64,000 bases of DNA from Pseudomonas bijieensis (GTDB lineage: Bacteria; Pseudomonadota; Gammaproteobacteria; Pseudomonadales; Pseudomonadaceae), in assembly GCF_013347965.1 (NCBI RefSeq), contig NZ_CP048810.1, positions 4,215,501-4,279,500 on the forward strand, read 5' to 3'. Below the pieces are notes generated by a model. That model was not told the DNA's origin. It did not search any database and saw only the letters and a list, made by a program, of their open reading frames with translations. The position numbers were made by a program, and so were the translations under genes. Below are positions 25,432 through 36,986 of the stretch, piece after piece; positions within the stretch are counted from its first letter, which is position 1, and every line of letters starts with the position of its first letter.

Positions 25432-26208
25432 ATGTCGAAACGCAACACGCCACAACGCCGGCACAACATCCTTGCCTTGCTCCAGGAGCAGGGTGAGGTC
25501 AGTGTGGATGAACTGGCCAAGCGCTTCGAAACCTCGGAAGTTACGATTCGCAAGGACCTCGCCGCCCTGGAAACCAACGGCCTGCTGCTGCGGCGCTACG
25601 GTGGCGCGGTGCCAATGCCGCAGGAATTGGTGGCCGATAACGGGCAGACCGTCTCCAAGTACAAACTCGCCATTGCCCGGGCCGCTGTGAAGCGGATCCG
25701 CGAACATGCGCGCATCATCATCGACAGCGGCAGCACTACGGCGGCCATGATTCCTCAACTCGGCCAACAGCCAGGCTTGGTGGTGATGACCAATTCCCTG
25801 CATGTCGCCAATGCCTTGAGCGAATTGGAGCATGAGCCGGTGCTGTTGATGACCGGCGGCACTTGGGACCCTCACTCCGAGTCGTTCCAGGGCCAAGTGG
25901 CCGAGCAGGTCCTGCGTTCCTACGATTTCGACCAGCTGTTCATCGGCGCCGACGGCATCGATCTGGTTCGAGGTACCACCACCTTCAACGAACTGCTGGG
26001 CCTGAGCCGCGTGATGGCTGAGGTGGCCCGCGAAGTGATCGTGATGGTGGAGGCCGACAAGATCGGCCGCAAGATTCCCAACCTGGAGCTGCCGTGGAGC
26101 AGCGTCCATACCCTTATTACCGATGATCGCCTGCCCGTAGAGGCCCGCGATCAGATTCAGGCCCGCGGCATCACCTTGATCTGCGCGCCTGTCAGCCAGG
26201 AGAAATAG
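25432..26208 (+). CDS. glmR: DeoR-family transcriptional regulator (GlmR type)
   Basis: A 258-residue DeoR-type repressor: N-terminal winged helix ([39 protein letters not shown]) and C-terminal sugar-phosphate-sensing domain ([39 protein letters not shown]). The start [11 protein letters not shown] at 25432 is used; upstream codons in the same frame have no family support. It sits directly between glmU and glmS (1 bp before glmS), the position of P. aeruginosa glmR, whose product affects glmS expression. An amino-sugar phosphate effector is inferred. Confidence 0.88.
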   Translation: MSKRNTPQRRHNILALLQEQGEVSVDELAKRFETSEVTIRKDLAALETNGLLLRRYGGAVPMPQELVADNGQTVSKYKLAIARAAVKRIREHARIIIDSGSTTAAMIPQLGQQPGLVVMTNSLHVANALSELEHEPVLLMTGGTWDPHSESFQGQVAEQVLRSYDFDQLFIGADGIDLVRGTTTFNELLGLSRVMAEVAREVIVMVEADKIGRKIPNLELPWSSVHTLITDDRLPVEARDQIQARGITLICAPVSQEK

Positions 26209-26209
26209 C

Positions 26210-28042
26210 ATGTGTGGAATTGTCGGCGCCGTTGCTGAACGCAACATCACTGCAATCTTGCTCGAGGGCCTCAAGCGCCTGGAATACCGCGGCTACGACA
26301 GCGCCGGTGTAGCGGTGTTCACCAACGACGAGAAGCTCGAGCGCATGCGTCGCCCAGGCAAGGTCAGCGAGCTGGAACAGGCCCTGGAGGCCGAACCGCT
26401 GATCGGTCGCCTTGGCGTTGCCCACACTCGCTGGGCCACCCATGGCGCGCCATGCGAGCGTAACGCTCACCCGCACTTTTCCGGCGACCTGGCGGTGGTG
26501 CACAACGGCATCATCGAAAACCACGAAGCTTTGCGTGAACAGCTCAAGGCGCTCGGCTATGTGTTCAGCTCGGACACCGACACTGAAGTCATCGCTCACT
26601 TGCTCAATCACAAGCTCAAGGATCTGGTGGACCTGACTGTGGCCCTCAAGGCCACCGTCAAGGAACTGCACGGTGCCTATGGCCTGGCGGTCATCAGCGC
26701 GAAACAACCCGATCGCCTGGTGGCGGCCCGCAGCGGCAGCCCTTTGGTTATCGGCCTGGGCCTGGGGGAAAACTTCCTGGCCTCCGATCAGTTGGCGCTG
26801 CGCCAGGTCACCGATCGCTTCATGTACCTGGAAGAAGGCGACATCGCCGAAATACGCCGCGACAGCGTGCAGATCTGGGATCTGGCCGGCAAAAGCGTGG
26901 AACGTGAGACTGTCCAATACCGCGACGGTGCCGAAGCTGCCGACAAAGGCGAGTTCCGCCACTTCATGCTCAAGGAAATCCACGAACAACCGGCTGTGGT
27001 GCAACGCACCCTGGAAGGCCGCATGAGCCAGAGCCAGGTCCTGGTCCAGGCATTCGGTCCACAGGCGGCGGAGTTGTTCGCCAAGGTCCGCAACGTGCAG
27101 ATCGTGGCCTGCGGCACCAGTTATCACGCCGGCATGGTCGCCCGTTACTGGCTGGAAGAACTGGCGGGTATCCCGTGCCAGGTCGAAGTCGCCAGCGAGT
27201 TCCGCTATCGCAAAGTGGTGGTGCAGCCCGATTCGCTGTTCGTCACCATTTCCCAGTCCGGCGAAACCGCCGACACCCTGGCCGCCCTGCGCAATGCCAA
27301 GGAACTGGGGTTCCTCGCCAGCCTGGCGATCTGCAACGTCGGCATCAGCTCGCTGGTGCGCGAGTCCGACCTGACCCTGCTGACCCAGGCCGGTCGTGAA
27401 ATCGGTGTGGCGTCGACCAAGGCGTTCACCACGCAACTGGTGGGCCTGCTGTTGCTGACCCTGTCCTTGGGCCAGGTTCGCGGCACCCTGGGTGAAGGCG
27501 TCGAGGCCAAGCTGGTGGAAGAACTGCGTCGCCTGCCTGCCCGCCTGGGCGAAGCCTTGGCCATGGACAGCACCGTGGAAAAAATCGCCGAGCTGTTCGC
27601 CGAGAAGAACCACACCCTGTTCCTCGGCCGTGGCGCGCAATTCCCGGTGGCGATGGAAGGGGCCTTGAAGCTCAAGGAAATCTCCTACATTCACGCCGAG
27701 GCCTACCCGGCCGGCGAGCTCAAGCACGGTCCGCTGGCGCTTGTGGATAACGACATGCCCGTCGTCACCGTCGCGCCGAATAACGAGCTGCTGGAAAAGC
27801 TCAAGTCCAACCTGCAGGAAGTCCGCGCCCGCGGCGGCCAGTTGATTGTCTTTGCTGACGAAAAGGCCGGCATGACCAATGGCGAAGGTACCCACGTGGT
27901 GCACATGCCACACATCCACGACATCCTGTCGCCAATCCTCTACACCATCCCGCTGCAACTGCTGTCGTACTACGTCGCTGTGCTCAAGGGCACGGATGTG
28001 GACCAGCCGCGGAATTTGGCGAAGTCTGTGACGGTGGAGTGA
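26210..28042 (+). CDS. glmS: glutamine-fructose-6-phosphate aminotransferase (isomerizing)
   Basis: Makes glucosamine-6-phosphate, the entry step to peptidoglycan and LPS amino sugars. The 610-residue product has the Ntn glutaminase domain beginning [12 protein letters not shown] (Cys2 nucleophile, with RWATHGAP and the HNGIIEN loop) and two SIS isomerase domains ([29 protein letters not shown]), ending in [11 protein letters not shown]. The conserved 3' end is the binding target of the Tn7 TnsD protein. A DnaA box lies at 27742-27750. The 1-bp gap from the DeoR gene implies co-transcription. Confidence 0.98.
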   Translation: MCGIVGAVAERNITAILLEGLKRLEYRGYDSAGVAVFTNDEKLERMRRPGKVSELEQALEAEPLIGRLGVAHTRWATHGAPCERNAHPHFSGDLAVVHNGIIENHEALREQLKALGYVFSSDTDTEVIAHLLNHKLKDLVDLTVALKATVKELHGAYGLAVISAKQPDRLVAARSGSPLVIGLGLGENFLASDQLALRQVTDRFMYLEEGDIAEIRRDSVQIWDLAGKSVERETVQYRDGAEAADKGEFRHFMLKEIHEQPAVVQRTLEGRMSQSQVLVQAFGPQAAELFAKVRNVQIVACGTSYHAGMVARYWLEELAGIPCQVEVASEFRYRKVVVQPDSLFVTISQSGETADTLAALRNAKELGFLASLAICNVGISSLVRESDLTLLTQAGREIGVASTKAFTTQLVGLLLLTLSLGQVRGTLGEGVEAKLVEELRRLPARLGEALAMDSTVEKIAELFAEKNHTLFLGRGAQFPVAMEGALKLKEISYIHAEAYPAGELKHGPLALVDNDMPVVTVAPNNELLEKLKSNLQEVRARGGQLIVFADEKAGMTNGEGTHVVHMPHIHDILSPILYTIPLQLLSYYVAVLKGTDVDQPRNLAKSVTVE

Positions 28043-28072
28043 GTCGTCCCTGCTGATTCCAAGTAATAAGTC
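28043..28072. other. attTn7: expected attTn7 insertion position downstream of glmS
   Basis: Tn7 inserts about 25 bp beyond the glmS stop codon, which places the target near 28067. No Tn7-like ends or target duplication are seen, so the site appears unoccupied, although the next gene pair is accessory (hipBA). Confidence 0.6.
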
Positions 28073-28076
28073 CTTT

Positions 28077-28099
28077 CGGGTTTAGCGCTGCTAAACCCG
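28077..28099 (+). terminator. hairpin downstream of glmS
   Basis: CGGGTTTAGC - 3 nt - GCTAAACCCG gives a 10-bp perfect stem 35 bp after glmS. There is no T-run, so it may stabilise the mRNA end rather than terminate by itself. From 28100 to 28235 I see no gene or recognisable element. Confidence 0.55.
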
Positions 28100-28235
28100 A
28101 TCATCAAACCAGACACTCCGTACTGTCGAGCCTGGGGTAACCACGCCGCTGCGTGTTACTCCTGCCGTCGCCTTAGCCGTCAGGCCAGTAACGTCTGGGC
28201 TGATCCCTTCGATTTAGCAAGCACAGTCTCTATAC

Positions 28236-28278
28236 AAAGTATTTTTTTATTTAGCGCGATTTTTTGAAGAAATACTTT
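28236..28278. promoter_or_regulatory. upstream inverted repeat of the hipBA-like promoter region
   Basis: AAAGTATTT (28236-28244) and AAATACTTT (28270-28278) form a perfect 9-bp inverted repeat. The arms share the GTATTT/AAATAC core with the closer operator at 28322-28358, suggesting two binding sites for the same repressor. Confidence 0.5.
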
Positions 28279-28321
28279 CATAAGTTGCCCTTCCGAGCAG
28301 ATGTTGGGGAGATGTATGCTA

Positions 28322-30073
<1,752 letters not shown>

Positions 30074-30076
30074 GCG

Positions 30077-30784
30077 CTACTCCAGAAAACACCGATCAAA
30101 CAGATATACGCTACCCGGTCTGAGATTTTCTACCGTGCGTTGCGGGCGGCCGCCTTCGCCGCTTTTCTTGCGACCGGTTTCCTGCAGGTAACCGGCCTCG
30201 GTCATCTTCAGCAAACGCTGGCGCATGCTGGTCTTGAGCACCGGGCGGTCGAGCACCACGGAGAAAATATTCACCGCTTCCGGCGCGCTGAATTCCGGAC
30301 CCAGGAACATCAGTGGCAGGCTGCTGTAGAGGGCCTTGGACAACAACCGCTCCTGGACAGCCGCCACCAGGCTGTTGTGATCGAAAGGAAGTTTGATCGA
30401 GGCGTCAGCGACGTCCTTGAGGGGGAAAAATCCCTGGTGTTCGGCGAGCTGGACCGCATCGCTGACAATCGCCAGGTAGAACGTCGAGGACGACCAGCAG
30501 CGTGGATCGCGGAATGCGTCGCCGACGGTGCCCACCTGTTCGATCCAGGCCAGCGGCATGCCGACCTTGTTTGAATGACGCAGGCGCTCCACGGCGTCGT
30601 TCAGTGTGAGGTCTTCGACACCACCATTGACCACGATCCCGGGCAGGGCCCAATGACCGGTGAACGGCTCGGCTTCCCGTCGGTTCAGGAGGATTTCCAG
30701 CGCCTGGGTCTCCCGGCAGAAGCGCAGCACACAGAGGTCGATGGTGTGCAGATAATCGCGCGCGGGGGCTGTGTTAGTGGGCAT
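30077..30784 (-). CDS. nrtR: NrtR-type Nudix-related transcriptional regulator of NAD metabolism
   Basis: A 235-residue protein with an N-terminal Nudix-like fold (TIDLCVLRFC, ILLNRREAEPFTGHWALPGIVVNGGVED) lacking a standard GX5EX7REUXEEXGU box, and a C-terminal winged helix (FSVVLDRPVLKTSMRQRLLKMTEAGYLQETG). This combination defines NrtR repressors, which sense ADP-ribose. MPTNTAPARD at 30784 has a GGA upstream and is preferred over an in-frame ATG at 30814. It overlaps the upstream nadD-like gene by 11 bp, and matching operators lie before that gene. Confidence 0.88.
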   Translation of the reverse strand: MPTNTAPARDYLHTIDLCVLRFCRETQALEILLNRREAEPFTGHWALPGIVVNGGVEDLTLNDAVERLRHSNKVGMPLAWIEQVGTVGDAFRDPRCWSSSTFYLAIVSDAVQLAEHQGFFPLKDVADASIKLPFDHNSLVAAVQERLLSKALYSSLPLMFLGPEFSAPEAVNIFSVVLDRPVLKTSMRQRLLKMTEAGYLQETGRKKSGEGGRPQRTVENLRPGSVYLFDRCFLE

Positions 30785-31331
30785 GTCGATTTCCGTGGGT
30801 AGCGTAAAGGTCATAGTTTAACGGGTTCATGCCGGGTGCCATCCAGTCGATGGGAAGCGGCTTGCCCAAGGCCAGTCGTTCGCGAACCCCTGTGCTGCGC
30901 ACGTGGATCTTTTCCTCCACGCAAAGGATGGAAAAACGCTCCAGCAATTCCTGGCCGCGATAGAAGGTCGGCAGCTGATCCGCGACATCCCGACCCACCA
31001 CCAACGCGATCCGCTTGCCGTCCAGGGCCAGGCTGTCGGCGAGGTGGGCGAGCAGGGTGTAGCTGTAGATTGCGCCTTCAACGCCACGGGCCACGACCTG
31101 TTCCACCCGGCTTGCCCGCACTTCGGCGCGGCACAGCGGCTGAACCTTCTCGACGATCGATTCCAGCCAGCTCAGGCGCACCTCATAGTCAACCATTTGC
31201 TTGCCGTAGGGATGCCGCAAGCTGGGGACCACCAGCACGCGTCTGGCCTGGCATGAGGCCTCGATCATCACCTGGGCGTGACCGGCGTGAGGAGGGTTGA
31301 AGGCACCGCCATAAAGGGCTATCTCGAACAT
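30774..31331 (-). CDS. NadD-like nicotinate/nicotinamide-nucleotide adenylyltransferase
   Basis: A 185-residue nucleotidyltransferase with the signature GGAFNPPHAGH (HxGH) at residues 8-18 and RSTGVRERL in place of the family ISSTxxR motif. It catalyses the adenylylation step NMN/NaMN to NAD/NaAD. The P. aeruginosa locus PA4916-PA4920 has the same set (regulator, adenylyltransferase, pncA, pncB, nadE). Here it is divergent from pncA, with NrtR-like operators between. Substrate preference cannot be read from the sequence. Confidence 0.85.
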   Translation of the reverse strand: MFEIALYGGAFNPPHAGHAQVMIEASCQARRVLVVPSLRHPYGKQMVDYEVRLSWLESIVEKVQPLCRAEVRASRVEQVVARGVEGAIYSYTLLAHLADSLALDGKRIALVVGRDVADQLPTFYRGQELLERFSILCVEEKIHVRSTGVRERLALGKPLPIDWMAPGMNPLNYDLYATHGNRHAH

Positions 31332-31347
31332 GGCTTATCCTCTATTG

Positions 31348-31362
31348 GTACATGACATGTAC
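31348..31362. promoter_or_regulatory. NrtR operator candidate 1
   Basis: GTACA-TGACA-TGTAC, a 5-bp inverted repeat with 5-bp spacer, 17 bp upstream of the nadD-like start. An identical half-site pattern recurs at 31469-31483 on the pncA side. Confidence 0.7.
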
Positions 31363-31468
31363 TCTATCAGTAAAATCTTTCTGGTGAAAATCGGCTTTTA
31401 GCTGAGCCATAGGCACTGATTAGAGAAGGATCAGCAAAAATATTTTCTGCGAGTGGCTTGTTATGAAA

Positions 31469-31483
31469 GTACACATTATGTAC
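31469..31483. promoter_or_regulatory. NrtR operator candidate 2
   Basis: GTACA-CATTA-TGTAC, with the same half-sites and spacing as 31348-31362, 31 bp upstream of the pncA start. The pair fits one repressor controlling both divergent units. Confidence 0.72.
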
Positions 31484-31513
31484 TCTCGTGACCATGAAGA
31501 GGAGAAACCCAGC

Positions 31514-32161
31514 ATGAACAGCCTGACCCGGAAAACCGCTTCCTTCGATGTCGATGCGCAAAAGAGCTTCACGCCGTTATGCCCCGATGAGCTTCCAGTG
31601 CCGGGCGGTGACCAGATTGGCGGCGAGCTGAATTTCATCGCGTCCCTGGCCAGCCTCCGTATCGGCAGCAAGGACGCCCATACGCCCCTGGCCCCATGGG
31701 TAGTCGCCGATCACGCGCAAATGTTCGTGCCCACCGGGCTCGAGCACGCCGACATCACCTGGGTCAGCCACTGCGTTCCTGGCACCGAAGGTTTTGCCTT
31801 GCTGGATCAACTGCCGACCCCCTACGACTACGACTATTTCGTCTGGAAGGGTGTCGAGCCGGATTTGCACCCGTACGGCGCCTGCTACCACGACCTGCAC
31901 GGCAAGCTGTCCACCGGGGTGATCGAGTACCTCAAAAGTCTGGGTGTGGAGCAGGTCATTGTCGGTGGGCTGGCGCTGGATTTCTGCGTCAAGACCACCG
32001 CGCTGCAACTGGCCGCCGCCGGCTTCGAGGTGATCATTCACCTTCCGGCCTGCCGGGCCATCAGTGAGGAGGGGGCTCTTCAAGCCATTCACGACATGCA
32101 GCAAGCAGGCATTTCGGTTGCCGCGACTCGCGAAGAAACCATCCGCCTGGCAAACGCATAA
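31514..32161 (+). CDS. pncA: nicotinamidase
   Basis: Converts nicotinamide to nicotinate. The 216-residue product has the catalytic Asp in FDVDAQKSFTPLCPDELPV, a metal-binding DAH (SKDAHTPLAPW), the catalytic Lys in VWKGVEPDLHPYGACYHD and the nucleophilic Cys in GGLALDFCVKTTALQLAAAGF. ATG 31514 with GGAG upstream is used; the frame is open 17 codons further but lacks support and would run over the operator. It precedes pncB by 9 bp. Confidence 0.93.
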   Translation: MNSLTRKTASFDVDAQKSFTPLCPDELPVPGGDQIGGELNFIASLASLRIGSKDAHTPLAPWVVADHAQMFVPTGLEHADITWVSHCVPGTEGFALLDQLPTPYDYDYFVWKGVEPDLHPYGACYHDLHGKLSTGVIEYLKSLGVEQVIVGGLALDFCVKTTALQLAAAGFEVIIHLPACRAISEEGALQAIHDMQQAGISVAATREETIRLANA

Positions 32162-32170
32162 GGAATTGAC

Positions 32171-33400
32171 ATGGACAGTGCATACGATTCAAGCAACGGC
32201 GTCATCCAGAGCCTTCTGGATACCGACTACTACACCTTCACCATGATGCAGGCGGTCTTGCACCAGCACCCGAATGTCGAGGTGGAATACCAGTTCATCG
32301 TGCGTTCCAAAGAGCGGCTCGGTCACCTGATCCCGGACATTCGTGTGGAGCTGGAGAAGCTCGCCGGGCTGCAGCTGCGCGAGGGGGAGCAGCGGTTTCT
32401 GTTCAACAAGCGTTTCCGTGAGTACCTGACACCGGACTTCGAACAGTTTCTCGGCCTGTTTCGCTTCAATTTGCGCTACATACATGTTTCGGAAGTCGAC
32501 GGCCAACTGCACATCCGCGTCCGTGGGCCGATGCTGCACTGCATCATGTTCGAGCAACCGGTGTTGGCAATGGTCAGCGAACTGCGCAACCGCGAGAAAT
32601 ACCCCGAAGTCGAGTTGGCCGACGTCACCCGCAAGCTGTACCAGAAGTTCGAATGGCTGGAGAAAAATGCCAGTCGTGAAGAGCTCGCCGAGTTTCGCGT
32701 TTCAGACTTCTCCACCCGGCGGCGCCTGTCGTTCAGGGCCCAGCGTGAAGTGGTGAATGTGATGCGCAGCGATTTTCCTGGGGTCTTTGTCGGCACCAGT
32801 AACGCTCACTTGGCCTACGAGTTCGATCTGCCCCTGATCGGCACCATGGCTCACCAATGGTTGATGGTGCACCAGCAACTGGGGCGGTTACGCGAGAGCC
32901 AGAACGCAGCGTTGGAAAACTGGGTGCACGAGTATCGCGGCCGGCTCGGTATCGCCCTGACGGACTGCATCAGCACTGACTTCTTCCTCAAGGATTTCGA
33001 CCTGTACTTCGCCAAGCTTTATGACGGCCTGCGCCAGGATTCCGGTGACCCGATCATCTGGGCTGACAAGGTGCTGGGGCGCTACCAGGAACTGGGCATC
33101 GATCCACGTACCAAGGACCTGATGTTCTCCGATGGCCTCAATTTCGAAAAGTGCCTGCCGATCCTGCGTCATGTTCGCGGCAAGGCCAAATTCGGTTTTG
33201 GCATGGGCACCAGCCTGGCCTGCGATGTTGACGGTGTCGAACCGCTGAGCATCGTCATGAAACTGGTGCGGGTCCACGGCGAGCCGGTGGTGAAGTTCTC
33301 CGACGATCCGATCAAGAACGTCTGCGAGGATGCCTCGTTTCTGCGGTACGCCGCCCAAGTGTTCAACGTTGCCCTGATCAATCCACAGTTGGGAGCCTGA
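32171..33400 (+). CDS. pncB: nicotinate phosphoribosyltransferase
   Basis: Makes nicotinate mononucleotide from nicotinate and PRPP. The 409-residue product carries [20 protein letters not shown] at the N-terminus, the [17 protein letters not shown] segment, [23 protein letters not shown] with the autophosphorylated His region, and [16 protein letters not shown] near the C-terminus. It sits between pncA and nadE with 1 bp before nadE. Confidence 0.96.
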   Translation: MDSAYDSSNGVIQSLLDTDYYTFTMMQAVLHQHPNVEVEYQFIVRSKERLGHLIPDIRVELEKLAGLQLREGEQRFLFNKRFREYLTPDFEQFLGLFRFNLRYIHVSEVDGQLHIRVRGPMLHCIMFEQPVLAMVSELRNREKYPEVELADVTRKLYQKFEWLEKNASREELAEFRVSDFSTRRRLSFRAQREVVNVMRSDFPGVFVGTSNAHLAYEFDLPLIGTMAHQWLMVHQQLGRLRESQNAALENWVHEYRGRLGIALTDCISTDFFLKDFDLYFAKLYDGLRQDSGDPIIWADKVLGRYQELGIDPRTKDLMFSDGLNFEKCLPILRHVRGKAKFGFGMGTSLACDVDGVEPLSIVMKLVRVHGEPVVKFSDDPIKNVCEDASFLRYAAQVFNVALINPQLGA

Positions 33401-33401
33401 T

Positions 33402-34241
33402 ATGACTACGCTTGCGCAAGACCGCATTGCCCGGGAACTGGGTATCGACCGCCAACTCACCCGGGGCGACGAAGCAACCGAGATTGCCCGCCGCATCGAA
33501 TTCATAAAGCAGATATTGCGCGAGTCGGGTTGCAAGTCCCTGGTCCTGGGTATCAGTGGCGGCGTCGATTCGCTCACCGCCGGCCGTCTATGCCAGCTCG
33601 CGGTGGAGCAACTGCGGGGTGAAGACTACGCGGCGCGATTTATCGCCGTCCGGCTGCCGTACAAGGCCCAGGCGGACGAACAAGACGCCCAGGCTTCCCT
33701 GGACTTCATCCGCCCGGACTCGATCACCACCAGCAACATCGCTGCGTGTGTCGACGGGCTGATGGGCAGTATCGAAATCGATGGCTTGCAGCCTTCGGCC
33801 GAGCTCACCGACTTTGCCAAAGGCAACGCCAAGGCCCGGGCACGGATGCTGGCGCAATACGCTATTGCCAATCTGAGCAACGGGTTGGTGGTTGGCACCG
33901 ATCATGGGGCAGAGGCGGTGATGGGGTTTTTCACCAAGTTCGGCGACGGCGCGTGCGACCTGGCACCGTTGTCCGGGCTGACGAAGACTCAGGTGAGAGG
34001 GTTGGCCGACGCGATGGGTGCCCCCGCGTACCTGGTGCGCAAGGCGCCGACCGCGGACTTGGAAGACCTGGCACCCGGCAAGTTGGATGAAGTGGCGTAT
34101 GGCTGCAGCTACGAGGAAATCGATGCGTATCTGATGGGTGAAGAGGTACCGCCTCAGGCGCGACAGATCATCGAACGTGCCTATCTCAAAACGGCCCACA
34201 AACGAGCATTGCCACGGGTCCCGCCAACCCGATTCCAATGA
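33402..34241 (+). CDS. nadE: ammonia-dependent NAD synthetase
   Basis: Final step of NAD synthesis, NaAD to NAD. The 279-residue product has the PP-loop [16 protein letters not shown] (about residues 48-63) and [26 protein letters not shown]. No glutaminase (nitrilase) domain is present, so ammonia is the nitrogen donor. It completes the pncA-pncB-nadE operon; the opposing chemoreceptor gene ends 3 bp away. Confidence 0.95.
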   Translation: MTTLAQDRIARELGIDRQLTRGDEATEIARRIEFIKQILRESGCKSLVLGISGGVDSLTAGRLCQLAVEQLRGEDYAARFIAVRLPYKAQADEQDAQASLDFIRPDSITTSNIAACVDGLMGSIEIDGLQPSAELTDFAKGNAKARARMLAQYAIANLSNGLVVGTDHGAEAVMGFFTKFGDGACDLAPLSGLTKTQVRGLADAMGAPAYLVRKAPTADLEDLAPGKLDEVAYGCSYEEIDAYLMGEEVPPQARQIIERAYLKTAHKRALPRVPPTRFQ

Positions 34242-34244
34242 TGT

Positions 34245-36134
34245 TCAGATTCTGAAGGTGTTGACCATTTGTTGCAGGCGGCGCGACTGGTTTTCCAGTT
34301 CGGTGCAGGCCCGCAAGGTGGATTGCAAATTGCCGACCATTTCCTGGTTCAGGTCATTGATGTGGCTGATGTCGCGATCCAGATTGTCCACCACTGAGGT
34401 CTGTTCTTCGGTGGCGGTGGCGACGGACAAGTTGATCTCGTCGATCTCGCCGATGCCCAGCAGCACGCGATTGAGTCGCTCGCCCGCGAGCTTGGCGGCA
34501 CTGACGTTGTCGTCGCTGTGACGCTGGCTTTCGAGCATGGCGCTCACGGCGCTGCCAGCACCTGCTTGCAGCTCCTCGATCATGCTGTGGATTTCCTGAG
34601 CTGATTGTTGGGTGCGATGGGCGAGCGTACGTACTTCGTCCGAGACCACCGCAAAACCGCGTCCGGCATCCCCGGCGCGGGCGGCCTCGATGGCGGCGTT
34701 AAGGGCCAGCAAGTTGGTCTGGTCGGAGATGCCTTTGATGACGTCGAGGATACGTCCGATCTTCAGCGTTTTTTCATTAAGGCTTTCGATGTCCCGGCGG
34801 GTATTGACCACTTGCGACGAGAGCTGCGACATGGCGCTGATATTGCGCTGCACCACAGACTGGCCTTCCTGGGTCTGATCCCGGGTATCCGAGGCTCGGC
34901 TTGACGCATGAGCGGCGCTGCGGGCGATTTCCTGGGCCGCGGCCCCAAGCTCATTGATTGCCGTGGCGACGTTATGGGTCAGGGCCGATTGAGTGTCAGA
35001 GCTTTTCAGGGAGGCGTTTGACGCCTGGCTGACCTGTGCCGCCAATTGGGTGAGCTGGATACTGGACGCCAGGACTTCCCGGATCGATTGCTGGATACGT
35101 TCGACGAAGCGATTGAACCCTCCCGCCATCATGCCGAACTCATCCCGGGACAGGCTGTGCAGGCGCTGGGTCAGGTCGCCTTCTCCATCGGCGATGGATT
35201 GCATGGCCAAGCCCATGCTGCGCAATGGTCGCATCAGGGCGTTGATCAACAGGCCTAGCAAACCGACCGTGACCAGCATGGCGATCAATGTGGCGACCAG
35301 CGCCGAGGTGCGGAATTCGTGGAGTGCGGCGTAGGCTTTGTCTTTATCCACCGAAAGACCGATGGACCAGTGCAGCGAGGGTAGGCCATTGATCGGCGTA
35401 AACGTGACAATCCGTGTTCGGCCGTTTTCCTGCACTTCATTCAAGGCGTTGTTGATGCTCGGCGGGCCTTCGGGGAACGCTTGTGTGAGAGTCTTGGTCA
35501 CCAGTGTGTTGTCCGGGTGCACCAGGATCTTGCCGTCGTCGCTGACCAGGAAGGCATAGCCTATGCCGTTGAGGTCCACGGCATTGATGATTTTCGCGAG
35601 CTGCTCCAGGCTCAGGCTCGCACCCAGCACACCGACGGCCTTGCCATTGACCTTGATCGGAGCCGCCTGGGTCATGATCAGATAATCAATACCGGCACCG
35701 ATGTAGGGTTCGGTCAGCACCGGTTCAAGGGTACGCGCCGCGTCTTTGTACCAGGCGCGCTGGCGAACGTCGTACCCGTCGGGCATTACCCGGTCGGGAT
35801 GAATAAAGAAACGACTGTCTTCAAGGCCGGCGTAGCTGGCGATGAAGGTCTTTGTAATGATGTCCTGGGAGAGAATCGCGCCAATGGTCTGCGGGGTGGG
35901 ATTGGCGGCGATGGTTTGGGCGGCACCTTCGATCAATAGGATCCGACCGGCCAGCCAGCTGTCGAGGTTCGCGCCTAGCAACTGGCCGGTGGCTTGTAAG
36001 TTGCGGTGCAGTGCTTCGCGGGTGCTGGCTTGCTGGCGATGGTCGTTGAACAACGAGAAAGACAGGAATACCGCCATCACGATGACGCAGGCACCCAGAA
36101 GAATCTTGTGCCCGAATTTCAGATTGATGCCCAT
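34245..36134 (-). CDS. methyl-accepting chemotaxis protein with double-Cache sensor
   Basis: A 629-residue chemoreceptor: TM helix at residues 8-28, periplasmic dCache domain (about 35-275), second TM near 280-300, HAMP (about 302-355) and a signalling domain with the hairpin core [35 protein letters not shown]. The membrane-distal module has [12 protein letters not shown] and [15 protein letters not shown], resembling the amino-acid-binding dCache pattern, but the usual later Asp is replaced in [12 protein letters not shown]. The ligand is therefore unclear. No CheR-binding C-terminal pentapeptide is seen. Confidence 0.93.
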   Translation of the reverse strand: MGINLKFGHKILLGACVIVMAVFLSFSLFNDHRQQASTREALHRNLQATGQLLGANLDSWLAGRILLIEGAAQTIAANPTPQTIGAILSQDIITKTFIASYAGLEDSRFFIHPDRVMPDGYDVRQRAWYKDAARTLEPVLTEPYIGAGIDYLIMTQAAPIKVNGKAVGVLGASLSLEQLAKIINAVDLNGIGYAFLVSDDGKILVHPDNTLVTKTLTQAFPEGPPSINNALNEVQENGRTRIVTFTPINGLPSLHWSIGLSVDKDKAYAALHEFRTSALVATLIAMLVTVGLLGLLINALMRPLRSMGLAMQSIADGEGDLTQRLHSLSRDEFGMMAGGFNRFVERIQQSIREVLASSIQLTQLAAQVSQASNASLKSSDTQSALTHNVATAINELGAAAQEIARSAAHASSRASDTRDQTQEGQSVVQRNISAMSQLSSQVVNTRRDIESLNEKTLKIGRILDVIKGISDQTNLLALNAAIEAARAGDAGRGFAVVSDEVRTLAHRTQQSAQEIHSMIEELQAGAGSAVSAMLESQRHSDDNVSAAKLAGERLNRVLLGIGEIDEINLSVATATEEQTSVVDNLDRDISHINDLNQEMVGNLQSTLRACTELENQSRRLQQMVNTFRI

Positions 36135-36327
36135 GAGGAATTCTCGTCTGGTTTGTTTTTTTATGGATGGAACCCCCGCAGGCTCAGGGCTGGTCGAAGA
36201 TTTAATGAGCGGGCAGATTTTGTCGAACTAGAAAAAACGATGGGTCATCGTGAGTTTTTTTGTGGGTATGAAAGAGGTGCGAATGGAGTTTTCAAAGTGG
36301 ACCTCGGGTCCCGAACGGAGTGGGCAA

Positions 36328-36924
36328 ATGACACAGGCAACCAGCACCAAAGATCGCGTACGCATCAAGCACGTCGAAGTCCTCTCGGACAATTGGTACG
36401 TGCTGCGCAAGACCACCTATGACTACCTCGGTCGCAACGGCCAATGGCGCGAGCTGACGCGCGAGACCTACGACCGTGGCAACGGCGCCACCATCCTGCT
36501 GTACAGCAAGGCCAAGCAGACCGTGGTACTGACCCGGCAATTCCGCTTCCCGGCCTTCGTCAATGGCCACGATGACCTGTTGATCGAAACCTGCGCCGGC
36601 CTGTTGGACAACGACGACCCGCACACCTGTATCCGCAAGGAAACCCAGGAAGAAACCGGCTATATCATCCAGGACGTGCGCAAGGTGTTCGAAGCCTTCA
36701 TGAGCCCGGGTTCGGTGACTGAGCGGTTGCATTTTTTCGTCGGCGAGTACTTTGACGAAGACAAGCAGCACGAAGGCGGTGGCCTGGAAGAAGAAGGTGA
36801 AGAAATCGAAGTGCTGGAGCTGTCCCTCGACCAGGCCCTGGGCATGATCGAGACCGGAGAGATTTGCGACGGCAAGACCATCATGCTGTTGCAGTACGCC
36901 AAGCTGCATCGGTTGCTGGATTAG
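36328..36924 (+). CDS. nudK: GDP-mannose pyrophosphatase NudK-like Nudix hydrolase
   Basis: A 198-residue Nudix protein. The Nudix box runs GLLDNDDPHTCIRKETQEETGY (G-X5-E-type spacing, with an insertion, ending in the catalytic ETQEETG), preceded by KQTVVLTRQFRFPAF and followed by FMSPGSVTERLHFFVGEY, typical of NudK. The ATG at 36328 (MTQATSTKDRVRIKHVEV) has GGAG 8 bp upstream; an in-frame ATG 78 bp earlier is not supported. It would hydrolyse GDP-mannose, also the precursor of the D-rhamnan made by the nearby CPA locus, but a functional link is only a guess. Confidence 0.88.
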   Translation: MTQATSTKDRVRIKHVEVLSDNWYVLRKTTYDYLGRNGQWRELTRETYDRGNGATILLYSKAKQTVVLTRQFRFPAFVNGHDDLLIETCAGLLDNDDPHTCIRKETQEETGYIIQDVRKVFEAFMSPGSVTERLHFFVGEYFDEDKQHEGGGLEEEGEEIEVLELSLDQALGMIETGEICDGKTIMLLQYAKLHRLLD

Positions 36925-36951
36925 CCCCAGGCCTTCTGTGGGCGGACCTCA

Positions 36952-36984
36952 GCGCAGCCGTGTTCAAGGGCTGCGCGTTTTTTT
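36952..36984 (+). terminator. rho-independent terminator after nudK
   Basis: GCGCAGCC - 9 nt - GGCTGCGC followed by a seven-T run, 28 bp beyond the nudK stop; it also ends close to the opposing sulfatase gene. Confidence 0.88.
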
Positions 36985-36986
36985 GT

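Noticed and set aside
28043..28235. Tn7 or other transposon end past glmS
   Set aside because: No TGTGGG-type ends, no repeated 22-bp sites and no transposase genes; only the hairpin and unassigned sequence are present.
30814..30814. upstream ATG for nrtR giving 10 more residues
   Set aside because: No ribosome-binding sequence precedes it, whereas ATG 30784 has one and fits the family N-terminus better; kept as an alternative only.
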